From positions 3,541,001-3,605,000 of the forward strand of contig NZ_CP116339.1 in NCBI RefSeq assembly GCF_028198165.1: a stretch of 64,000 nucleotides of DNA, written 5' to 3'. Numbering within the stretch: the stretch's first letter is position 1; every line of letters begins with the position of its first letter. This DNA is from Pseudoxanthomonas sp. JBR18. Its GTDB lineage: Bacteria; Pseudomonadota; Gammaproteobacteria; Xanthomonadales; Xanthomonadaceae. Shown here one piece after another: positions 56,829 to 64,000 of this stretch. A program made the translations under genes and the position numbers. The notes beneath the pieces were generated by a model that worked only from the letters and a program-made list of their open reading frames with translations, made no database searches and had not been told where the DNA came from.

Positions 56829-58244
56829 ATGGCCACTGCCCTGGTCTGGTTCCGCCGCGACCTGCGGCTGGCCGACAATCCCGCGCTGCATGCCGCGCTC
56901 GAGGCCGGGTTCGACCCGGTGCCGGTCTACATTCACGCCCCGCACGAGGAGGGCGGCTGGGCGCCCGGCGCGGCCTCCAATGCCTGGCGCCATCGCTCGC
57001 TCAAGGCCCTCAGCCAGGACCTGCACGCGCGTGGCTCGCGGCTGGTGGTGCGCCAGGGCGACAGCAGTGCGGTGCTGCAGGACCTGATCGCACAGAGCGG
57101 CGCGCAGGCCTTGTTCTGGAACCGCAAGTACGAGCCGACCACGCAACCGCGCGATGCGACGATCAAGAAGGCGCTCAAGGAACAGGGATTCGAGGTGCGC
57201 AGCTGCAACGCGGCGTTGCTGGCCGAGCCCTGGGACGTGGAAACCAAGAGCGGCGGACCCTACAAGGTGTTCACCCCGTACTACCGCAGCGTGATGGCCT
57301 CGTTGCCGCAGCGCAGCCTGCTGGAGGCGCCGCGCGCGTTGCCCGGTGTGTCCTCCAGGCTGCGCAGCGATGGCGTCGATGCCCTTGGACTGGCCCCCCG
57401 CCTTGGGTGGGACACCGGCTTCTGGGACATCTGGCAACCGGGCGAAGCCGGGGCGCACGAGGCGCTGGAGGTGTTCATCGACGGCGCCCTGCAGGGCTAC
57501 CTGGAGCAGCGCGACCTGCCGGACCGTACCGGCACCTCGCGCCTGTCGCCCCATCTGCACTTCGGCGAGATCGCGCCGTGGCGGGTGATCGCGAAGCTGG
57601 AGCAGGTGCGCACAGCCAGGCTGGACAAGGACATCGACGGCTTCATCCGTCAGTTGGTCTGGCGTGAGTTCGCCTACCACCTGCTGCACCACTTTCCGCA
57701 GACGGTCGAGGACAACCTCAACCCGCGCTTTGCGCATTTCGACTGGGCCAAGGCCGAACCCGCCATGCTCAAGGCCTGGCAGCGGGGCATGACCGGCGTG
57801 CCGATCGTGGATGCGGGCATGCGCGAGCTCTGGCACACCGGCGTCATGCACAACCGTGTGCGCATGATCGTGGCCAGCTACCTGACCAAGCACCTGCGCA
57901 TGCACTGGTTGGAAGGAGCGCGCTGGTTCTGGGACACCCTGGTGGATGCGGATCTGGCCAACAACACCCTGGGCTGGCAGTGGGTGGCTGGGACCGGCGC
58001 CGACGCCGCGCCGTATTTCCGCGTGTTCAATCCGGTGACCCAGGCGCAGAAATTCGACCCGCAGGCGCGTTACATCACCCGCTGGGTGCCGGAGCTGGAG
58101 ACCCTGCCTGTCAAGGCGCGCTTCGCGCCTTGGGAGTCTGCGGATCTGCTCGCGCGCCTGGCGCCGACGTATCCGCGCCAGCCGATCGTGGGCCTGGCGG
58201 CGGGCCGGGAAGGCGCGCTGGCGGCCTACGCGGCGACCCGCTGA
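56829..58244 (+). CDS. phrB: Deoxyribodipyrimidine photolyase
   Basis: 471 aa, class I CPD photolyase of the cryptochrome/photolyase superfamily. The antenna-binding Rossmann domain starts at once (ALVWFRRDLRLADNPALHAA). The FAD domain carries RTGTSRLSPHLHFGEIAPWR, then REFAYHLLHHFP and TGVPIVDAGMRELWHTGVMH with NRVRMIVASYL, and WQWVAGTGADAAPYFRVFNP. It repairs cyclobutane pyrimidine dimers using light. ATG at 56829 was chosen over a TTG two codons earlier; the Shine-Dalgarno is weak. Confidence 0.96.
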   Translation: MATALVWFRRDLRLADNPALHAALEAGFDPVPVYIHAPHEEGGWAPGAASNAWRHRSLKALSQDLHARGSRLVVRQGDSSAVLQDLIAQSGAQALFWNRKYEPTTQPRDATIKKALKEQGFEVRSCNAALLAEPWDVETKSGGPYKVFTPYYRSVMASLPQRSLLEAPRALPGVSSRLRSDGVDALGLAPRLGWDTGFWDIWQPGEAGAHEALEVFIDGALQGYLEQRDLPDRTGTSRLSPHLHFGEIAPWRVIAKLEQVRTARLDKDIDGFIRQLVWREFAYHLLHHFPQTVEDNLNPRFAHFDWAKAEPAMLKAWQRGMTGVPIVDAGMRELWHTGVMHNRVRMIVASYLTKHLRMHWLEGARWFWDTLVDADLANNTLGWQWVAGTGADAAPYFRVFNPVTQAQKFDPQARYITRWVPELETLPVKARFAPWESADLLARLAPTYPRQPIVGLAAGREGALAAYAATR

Positions 58245-58376
58245 ACCTTAATAGGGTCTTCGCGCGGCTGAATGGGGCCCGACGTGGAGGGACGGGGGTT
58301 CATGCTGCTTTGTCGCTTTTGCCGCTAGCGTGCGGACACCGCAACAAAGCCGGGCCGCCCCGGGGAGCGAGACACC

Positions 58377-59066
58377 ATGCAGAACAAGATCCTTTCGCGC
58401 GCGCTGCTCTGCGGCGTGCTTTCGGCCAGCGTGCTGGCCGGTTGCGCCACCTATACCGGTCAGACCAACGATCCCAACGATCCCAACCGCACCCGCAATG
58501 GCGCGCTCATCGGCGCTGGCATCGGCGCTGCGGTCGGCCTGCTCAGTGGCCATGACGCCACCGAACGCCGTCAGCGCGCCCTGGTGGGTGCCGGCGTGGG
58601 CGGCTTGGCCGGTGGCGCCATCGGCGTCTACCAGGATCGGCAGGAGGCCGAACTACGCCGGCAAACGGCCGGGACGGGCATCGACGTCAGCCGCGATGGC
58701 GATGTCATCAAGCTCAACCTGCCTGATGGGGTGACCTTCGACTTCGGCAAGTCCAACCTCAAGCCGCAGTTCTACCCCGCGCTCAACAACGTGGCTTCCA
58801 CCCTCAAGCAGTACAACCAGACCATTGTGGAGGTCAGCGGCCACACCGACAGCGTCGGCAGCGATGCGGCCAACCAGTCTTTGTCCGAGGCGCGCGCCAA
58901 TACCGTGGCCGACTACCTGATCGGGCAGGGGCTGATGCGCCAGCGCTTCGAGATCATCGGCATGGGCGAGCGCTATCCGATCGCCAGCAACGATACAGAT
59001 GCCGGCCGCGCGCAGAACCGCCGCGTGGAGATTCGCGTGGTGCCGGTGGAGCAGCAGGGTTCCTGA
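58377..59066 (+). CDS. OmpA-family outer-membrane lipoprotein with glycine-zipper domain
   Basis: 229 aa. The lipobox LAGC gives Cys23 after a standard signal. A glycine-zipper segment (NGALIGAGIGAAVGLLSGHD, and VGAGVGGLAGGAIGVYQDR) spans ~40-85, and an OmpA C-terminal peptidoglycan-binding domain follows (LPDGVTFDFGKSNLKPQF, VSGHTDSVGSDAANQSLSEA, IGMGERYPIASN, AQNRRVEIRV). It probably links the outer membrane to the cell wall (YiaD-like). The stop is followed by a strong hairpin terminator. Confidence 0.93.
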   Translation: MQNKILSRALLCGVLSASVLAGCATYTGQTNDPNDPNRTRNGALIGAGIGAAVGLLSGHDATERRQRALVGAGVGGLAGGAIGVYQDRQEAELRRQTAGTGIDVSRDGDVIKLNLPDGVTFDFGKSNLKPQFYPALNNVASTLKQYNQTIVEVSGHTDSVGSDAANQSLSEARANTVADYLIGQGLMRQRFEIIGMGERYPIASNDTDAGRAQNRRVEIRVVPVEQQGS

Positions 59067-59097
59067 CCCCCGCACTGCCAACGGATCCCCACCCTGG

Positions 59098-59122
59098 AAC
59101 GGGCCGCGTATCGCGGCCCGTT
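59098..59122 (+). terminator. Rho-independent terminator after the OmpA-type lipoprotein
   Basis: AACGGGCCGCG and CGCGGCCCGTT pair perfectly around TAT; one further T and a C follow. It closes the lipoprotein gene. Confidence 0.8.
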
Positions 59123-59480
59123 TCGCGTTGCGGGGCGATTGTAGCGGAAGCCTGTCCACATGGCGGTGGCTTGGTGGACGCCGTGGCAGCGCTACGCAGA
59201 GAGCTGTCTTGGTGTCGTTCTTTTCCGGACCAGGCCATGAGGCATCTGTGTCCCGCCGATCTTCCGCCGCGCCGAGACCGTGCCGCGCGAGGATCGGGTT
59301 GGCGATTGAGCAGGGGAAGTGCGCTCGATGGGCGTGATGCCTGCGGCACGGGCGACCCGCGCTACCCGCGCAGGTCCACACCTGGCCGCGTTCAGGCCAG
59401 ACCTGGGGCGAGCCTGGTTCAGGCCTCCCGGGCGGCGTGAAACCTTGCCCGGGTCGGACGGGTAGGCAAGCGGCGCGGGT
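59123..59480. other. Intergenic stretch with no recognisable gene
   Basis: About 360 bp between the lipoprotein terminator and the operator before the sugar kinase. Short open frames occur on both strands but read as Arg/Ala/Pro/Gly-rich shadow translations without Shine-Dalgarno sequences. No tRNA, repeat or insertion-sequence feature was seen. An unrecognised small RNA cannot be excluded. Confidence 0.5.
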
Positions 59481-59513
59481 CCGTGCACAATTTAGAACGA
59501 TTTAAATGCACGG
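59481..59513. promoter_or_regulatory. Nested palindrome before the mannose/fructose operon, LacI-type operator candidate
   Basis: Outer arms CCGTGCA and TGCACGG enclose an inner AT-rich element TTTAGAACGATTTAAA (59491-59506) with central CG and 6 of 8 paired positions, the format of LacI-family operators. It lies 103 bp upstream of the sugar kinase start. No LacI gene is adjacent in the window, so a regulator elsewhere is inferred. Confidence 0.5.
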
Positions 59514-59615
59514 AAACCTTCCATCCCATGCTGATCGCTCCCATCGTGAGCTCCACGCTCTATGCCTGTTCCACGCTGGAAAGACCGCGCTTCCGGGCGC
59601 GAGGGAGGGCGCGCC

Positions 59616-60632
59616 ATGTCGCCGGCTGAGGAGGCGGGCGTGACTGCGCCGGCACCCGTGCGCCTGGTCTGCTTCGGCGAGGTCCTGGTGGATCTGCTCG
59701 CTCAGCCGCCGGTCGAGGGACAGCCCAGGGCGTTTGCGCAGTACGCTGGCGGTGCCCCGGCCAACGTGGCCGTCGCCGCGGCGCGGCTGGGGGCGGATGC
59801 GCAGTTCGTGGGCATGCTGGCGCGCGACATGTTCGGAACCTTCCTGCATGACGAACTGGTCGCCGCTGGCGTCGGCGTGGACCACATTGTCTGGACCGAT
59901 CAGGCGCGCACGGCGCTGGCCTTCGTCGCGCTGGACCAGACCGGCGATCGCAGCTTCAGTTTCTACAGGCCGCCCGCGGCGGATCTGCTGTTCCGTGCCT
60001 CGGATTTCGACGCCGGCAGCCTGTCGCGGGCCGACGTCTTCCATTTCTGCTCCAACAGTCTGACCGCCCCGGAGATCGCCGAAGCCAGCCTGGCCGGTGC
60101 GCGGTTGGCGCGCCAGGCGGGGGCTGTGGTCAGTTTCGACATGAACCTGCGTCCGGCGCTGTGGCCGCAGGGCATGGATCCGACGCCGGTGATCGAACAG
60201 GCGCTGGCCGAGGCCGACGTGGTCAAGTTCTCGCGTGAGGAACTGGCCTTCCTCGATGGCGGGCAGGGTGACGGGGTGGCCGTCGTGGCGCGGCTGTTGT
60301 CCGCGCGCGCGCGCCTGATCGTGGTGACCGATGGGCCCGGCGCGGTGCGCTGGACCACCCGCAACGGCTCGGGCATGGTGCCCAGCTTCGAGGTCACGGT
60401 GCGCGACACTACCGCGGCCGGCGATGCTTTCGTCGGTGGACTGTTGCTGCGCCTGGTCGAACTGGGAGGCGCAGGGCAGGGGCTCGATGGCTTCTGCGCT
60501 GATCCGGACAAAGTGGCCGAAGCCGTGGGATTCGGCACCGCCGTCGGCGCGGTGGCAGTCACGCGCGCCGGCGCTTTCGCGGCCATGCCGACCCGTAAGG
60601 ACGTTCTCGCTCTCGTTTCAGGAATGCAATGA
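59616..60632 (+). CDS. PfkB-family sugar kinase, probable fructokinase
   Basis: 338 aa from ATG at 59616, with GGGAGG seven bases upstream; the frame before it is non-coding. It has the PfkB signature 1 region (YAGGAPANVAVAAARLGADA), then VVSFDMNLRPALWP and the anion-hole/catalytic DTTAAGDAFVGGLLLRL (AAGD instead of the common GAGD). Its stop overlaps the epimerase ATG as ATGA. Because the partner is a mannose/GlcNAc 2-epimerase-type isomerase, the kinase most likely phosphorylates fructose to fructose-6-phosphate. 2-keto-3-deoxygluconate is a less likely alternative. Confidence 0.88.
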   Translation: MSPAEEAGVTAPAPVRLVCFGEVLVDLLAQPPVEGQPRAFAQYAGGAPANVAVAAARLGADAQFVGMLARDMFGTFLHDELVAAGVGVDHIVWTDQARTALAFVALDQTGDRSFSFYRPPAADLLFRASDFDAGSLSRADVFHFCSNSLTAPEIAEASLAGARLARQAGAVVSFDMNLRPALWPQGMDPTPVIEQALAEADVVKFSREELAFLDGGQGDGVAVVARLLSARARLIVVTDGPGAVRWTTRNGSGMVPSFEVTVRDTTAAGDAFVGGLLLRLVELGGAGQGLDGFCADPDKVAEAVGFGTAVGAVAVTRAGAFAAMPTRKDVLALVSGMQ

Positions 60633-61822
60633 CTACTCCCGATTTCCGTTCTGTCGATGTCCTGCGCGACCATGTCGCCCAGACGATGGCGTTCTACCAC
60701 CCACGCGCGCTCGATCCGCGCGGCGGCTTTTTCCAGTATTTCAAGGACGACGGCACCGTCTACGACGCCGGCCACCGCCATCTGGTGAGCAGCACGCGCT
60801 TCGTCTTCAACTATGCGATGGCCTGGCGCGAGTTCCAGCGCCCGGAGTACTACGCGGCGATGCTGCACGGCCTGCGCTACCTGCGCGACGTGCACCGCAA
60901 TCCAGCCAATGGCGGCTACATCTGGACGCTGCGCGATGGCGTGGCCGAGGACACGACCAACCATTGCTACGGCGTGGCCTTCGTGCTGCTGGCCTATGCC
61001 AGCGCGCTCAAGGCTGGCGTGCAAGAGGCGCGGGACTGGATGGACGAGACCTGGAACCTGCTGGAAGCGCGCTTCTGGGAGGCCGGTCCCGGGCTCTATC
61101 GCGATGAGGCCGACGCCGACTGGCATTTCAGCGATTACCGCGGCCAGAACGCCAACATGCACATGTGCGAGGCGATGATCGCGGCCTACCAGGCCAGCGG
61201 CGAGGCGCGCTACCTGGATCGCGCCCTGCTGCTGGCCGACCACATGACCCGGCGCCAGGCGGCCAAGGCCGATGGCCTGGTATGGGAGCACTACGACACC
61301 GACTGGAACGTGGACTGGGAGTACAACAAGGACGATCCCAAGCACCTGTTCCGTCCATGGGGCTTCCAGCCGGGGCACCAGACCGAGTGGGCCAAGCTGC
61401 TGCTGATCCTGGACCGCGAGACCCAGGCCGATTGGCTGGTGCCCACCGCGCGTCACCTGTTCGATACCGCGCTGGCGCGCAGCTGGGATCCGGTCCACGG
61501 CGGCATGGCCTATGGCTTCGCGCCGGACGGTAGCGTCTGCGACGACGACAAGTATTTCTGGGTTCAGGCCGAGAGCCTGGCTGCGGCGGCGCTGCTCGCC
61601 CAGCGCACCGGGGACGCCGGCTACTGGGCGTGGTACGACAAGCTCTGGCAGTACGCCTGGGCGCACATGATCGACCACCAATACGGCGCCTGGTACCGCA
61701 TCCTGCATGCGGACAACACCAAGTACAGCGACGAGAAGAGTCCGGCCGGCAAGACCGACTACCACACCATGGGCGCCTGCTACGAAGTGATGGAAAGCCT
61801 GCGCGCCAAGCCGGCAGGCTGA
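60629..61822 (+). CDS. AGE-family isomerase, probable D-mannose isomerase/2-epimerase
   Basis: 397 aa, (alpha/alpha)6-barrel family of N-acylglucosamine 2-epimerase and mannose isomerase. Conserved features: GHRHLVSSTRFVFNYAMAWR, NANMHMCEAMIAAYQASG, WGFQPGHQTEWAKLLLIL with the catalytic-type His, and KTDYHTMGACYEVMESL near the C-terminus. It lacks the extra residues typical of mammalian renin-binding proteins. Coupling with a fructokinase-like gene suggests mannose to fructose to fructose-6-phosphate. Substrate choice is inferred from context. Confidence 0.88.
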   Translation: MTTPDFRSVDVLRDHVAQTMAFYHPRALDPRGGFFQYFKDDGTVYDAGHRHLVSSTRFVFNYAMAWREFQRPEYYAAMLHGLRYLRDVHRNPANGGYIWTLRDGVAEDTTNHCYGVAFVLLAYASALKAGVQEARDWMDETWNLLEARFWEAGPGLYRDEADADWHFSDYRGQNANMHMCEAMIAAYQASGEARYLDRALLLADHMTRRQAAKADGLVWEHYDTDWNVDWEYNKDDPKHLFRPWGFQPGHQTEWAKLLLILDRETQADWLVPTARHLFDTALARSWDPVHGGMAYGFAPDGSVCDDDKYFWVQAESLAAAALLAQRTGDAGYWAWYDKLWQYAWAHMIDHQYGAWYRILHADNTKYSDEKSPAGKTDYHTMGACYEVMESLRAKPAG

Positions 61823-61836
61823 TCGGCCACCGGAGG

Positions 61837-61862
61837 TGCCCGGGCCGAGCGCCCGGGGCATC
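61837..61862 (+). terminator. Hairpin after the epimerase gene
   Basis: GCCCGGGC and GCCCGGGGC pair around CGA with a single G bulge, followed by atctt. It is a moderate terminator or mRNA-end hairpin for the kinase-epimerase operon. Confidence 0.5.
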
Positions 61863-61909
61863 TTCCAATGGTCCCGCGCCGTGGCGTATCGCGCGCCGAG
61901 CAAAACAAA

Positions 61910-61952
61910 AAGGGCCTGATCATGCTGGAGCTTCCAGTCCGATCAGGCCCTT
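61910..61952. terminator. Bidirectional terminator between the epimerase operon and ssrA
   Basis: AAGGGCCTGATC pairs with GATCAGGCCCTT; the loop holds a second short stem (CTGGA/TCCAG). An A-rich run on the left gives U's for the minus-strand ssrA transcript, whose 3' end lies 36 bp away. Confidence 0.8.
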
Positions 61953-61987
61953 CGTGTTTGTTCGCCAGGACCGGCCGAACAAGGTGT

Positions 61988-62388
<401 letters not shown>

Positions 62389-62552
62389 GGTTCGAACAAG
62401 GTCGGAAGATTGTCCCGATGCCGCCAGTGTAGGGGCCGGGGACACGAGTCACAAGGCGTGCGACGCAGCGGGGTTAGCCTGCGTTGCGTGGCCGCAGGCC
62501 CGCGTCGCGGGCGTTGAGGCTGACACATCGGCAGACAGGGAGGACTTCCAGG

Positions 62553-64000
62553 ATGGCGACCAGGCGTACGACCGCTCCGCGGACCCCGGCACGCGCGCGA
62601 CCGGGAAAGGGGCGCGCTTCCAATCCGGACCAGACCCAGGCCGCAGGGCGCACCGGCTATATGGCCACGGCCCAGGGGCGGGCAATGACCGTGGTGTACG
62701 TGCACGGCATCGGCAACAAGCCACCGGCCGAGGTGCTGCGCTGCCAGTGGGACAAGGCCTTGTTCGGCATGGCGATGGGCGAGCGCACGCGCATGGCCTA
62801 CTGGGTCAATCGCGCGCGCTACCCGGTGCCGGAAGTGGCCACCTGCGCGCAGCGCGACGAGGGGCCGACCATCAGCCAGGCCGAACAGCGCCTGCTGTCG
62901 GTGTATGGGCTGCCACCGGGCCCCGGGGACCTACGAGACCTGGTGGACGACCTGGCGACCACGCCGCGTGAGCAGGCGGACCTTCGGGCGTTGCTGGACC
63001 AGATGCAGGCCGGCGCCGCCGCGCCGTCTGGTCCGGCTGCCAGCAGCCTGTGGTCCGGGTTGAACGAGATCCTGCTGCGCCTGGTCAGCGCGGCGCTGTT
63101 GCAGGACGTGCACGACTTCTTCTTCGTCCCCGCGCGGCGGCAGGCGATGGAGGAGAGCCTGCGCGAGCGCCTGCTCGCCGGTGGCGGGCCATTCGTGGTG
63201 ATCGGCCACAGCCAGGGTTCGATGATCGCCTACGAGGTGCTGCGCAAGCTCAAGGCCAGCGAGTGTGACGTCGCCTTGTTCCTGACCCTGGGCTCGCCGC
63301 TTGGGTTGCCGGCGGTGCGCAGCATGTTCAAGCAGGACATCGGTAAGCGGAAGCTGCCGTTCCCCGCCTGCGTGCGGGCCTGGCACAACGTGGCCGACCG
63401 ACGCGACCCGGTCGCCCTGGACGCGGACCTGGGCGACGACATCCAGGGCGCCAATGGGCGGTTCAGCAACGAGGCCGGGACTGGGATCAACCCCGATGGA
63501 CCGCGCAATCCGCATTCCGGCTCTGGCTATCTGTCCATCGACTCGGTCCGGCAGCGCGTGCGCGGCGTGGTCGGGGCCGGCTTCGACCAGCCGGTGACCC
63601 AGACCGTCGTGCTCAAGGATCTGTCCGACCGCATGGAGGCGGAGGGCAATGCAGCCCGTCATGAGGTGTTGTTCGAACTGGACCAGTTGTCCGCCGGGTT
63701 GACGCAGGATGCGGTGCGGCTGGCCCTGGTTGAAAAAATCCGCGCCTTGGCCGGGCGCCAGACCGGGTTATCGGGTGAGGCGCTGGACGAGACGATCGTG
63801 CTGGAGGACACGCTGGAACGTTTCGTCTCCGCGCGCCTGACCCGGTTTGAGATCGAGTCGCTGCGCGACGACTATCAGGCACTGCATTTCAAGCGCCTGT
63901 GGCGTGACGCGGGCAAGCGGGCGCTGCTGGACCGCTCGCGCCGCGTCATCCAGGCCGATGCGGCGCAGGTGGCCTACCACGCCCTGGGCCAGGACATCGG
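62553..64000 (+). CDS. Large alpha/beta-hydrolase-type protein, 3' end outside the window
   Basis: At least 482 aa; the frame is still open at 64000. ATG at 62553 follows AGGGAGGA. A basic Arg/Thr/Ala-rich tail (~40 residues) precedes VVYVHGIGNKPPAEVLRCQW, the usual first strand of an alpha/beta-hydrolase, and the nucleophile elbow VVIGHSQGSMIAYEVLRKL (Ser220). A later LTLGSPLGLP and AWHNVADRRDPVALD fit the Asp/His end of such folds. After ~residue 350 an additional helical region begins. I recall related xanthomonad proteins with extra C-terminal domains, but this cannot be checked here. Confidence 0.8.
   Translation, partial: MATRRTTAPRTPARARPGKGRASNPDQTQAAGRTGYMATAQGRAMTVVYVHGIGNKPPAEVLRCQWDKALFGMAMGERTRMAYWVNRARYPVPEVATCAQRDEGPTISQAEQRLLSVYGLPPGPGDLRDLVDDLATTPREQADLRALLDQMQAGAAAPSGPAASSLWSGLNEILLRLVSAALLQDVHDFFFVPARRQAMEESLRERLLAGGGPFVVIGHSQGSMIAYEVLRKLKASECDVALFLTLGSPLGLPAVRSMFKQDIGKRKLPFPACVRAWHNVADRRDPVALDADLGDDIQGANGRFSNEAGTGINPDGPRNPHSGSGYLSIDSVRQRVRGVVGAGFDQPVTQTVVLKDLSDRMEAEGNAARHEVLFELDQLSAGLTQDAVRLALVEKIRALAGRQTGLSGEALDETIVLEDTLERFVSARLTRFEIESLRDDYQALHFKRLWRDAGKRALLDRSRRVIQADAAQVAYHALGQDI

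Noticed and set aside
59171..59488. Short open frames on both strands between the lipoprotein and the sugar kinase
   Set aside because: Compositionally biased, no ribosome-binding sites, and they overlap each other on opposite strands.

Overview
The window is a high-GC bacterial chromosome segment. Its gene content points to the Xanthomonadaceae/Lysobacteraceae (Xanthomonas, Pseudoxanthomonas, Lysobacter relatives): methionine synthase split into two genes beside an ArsR-methyltransferase fusion, a 180-kDa-class NAD-glutamate dehydrogenase, a fruB-fruK-fruA-oprB locus with a LacI regulator, kynurenine-pathway genes, and a one-piece tmRNA with tag ANDDNYGSDFALAA. The genus cannot be fixed from sequence reading alone. 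Coding density is high and most genes carry a clear Shine-Dalgarno sequence.

Left end (1-8535) is the accessory region. A truncated piece of what looks like a plasmid/ICE protein lies at the edge. Next is a six-gene minus-strand cassette (7193 down to 278): a 71-aa protein, a glycine-zipper protein, a CxxC zinc-ribbon protein, a Tyr/Asp/Glu-rich coiled-coil protein, an 87-aa protein, and a 1399-aa subtilase with peptidoglycan-binding and OmpA-like domains. Upstream lies a five-step array of 11-bp direct repeats, the format recognised by SARP/BTAD activators. The adjacent BTAD activator gene is frameshifted by an exact 26-bp tandem duplication. This cassette is the best candidate for an undescribed system.

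8536-14727 holds the methionine-synthase operon with its ArsR-methyltransferase, a divergent acyl-CoA dehydrogenase, and a decayed second acyl-CoA dehydrogenase 3' end. 14872-22100 encodes a secreted modular nuclease and a TetR-MFP-RND efflux operon. 22157-29066 has NAD-glutamate dehydrogenase, NAD kinase and a 5'-nucleotidase. 29080-31538 is a small, less GC-rich island with an ABC exporter divergent from a membrane protein/Cro-like regulator pair, with two AT-rich palindromes between them. 31535-34293 carries DUF2939, DUF2461 and exonuclease I.

34362-42048 is the fructose PTS: multiphosphoryl carrier, 1-phosphofructokinase, IIBC permease and OprB porin, divergent from a LacI regulator, with a perfect 18-bp operator between. 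42065-48196 is a probable operon: carbonic anhydrase, 3-hydroxyanthranilate dioxygenase, an FUSC-type transporter, kynureninase and kynurenine monooxygenase. 48321-53541 holds Nei, an SDR, a PaiB-like protein, three small overlapping genes, asparaginyl-tRNA synthetase and an A-type Fe-S carrier.

53576-58244 is the rpsF-rpsR-rplI/dnaB/photolyase region, with REP-like hairpins and a perfect DnaA box before dnaB. 58377-61822 holds an OmpA-type lipoprotein, then a PfkB sugar kinase overlapping an AGE-family epimerase (probably mannose to fructose to fructose-6-phosphate) behind a LacI-like palindrome. ssrA follows on the minus strand, and an alpha/beta-hydrolase gene runs off the right edge.
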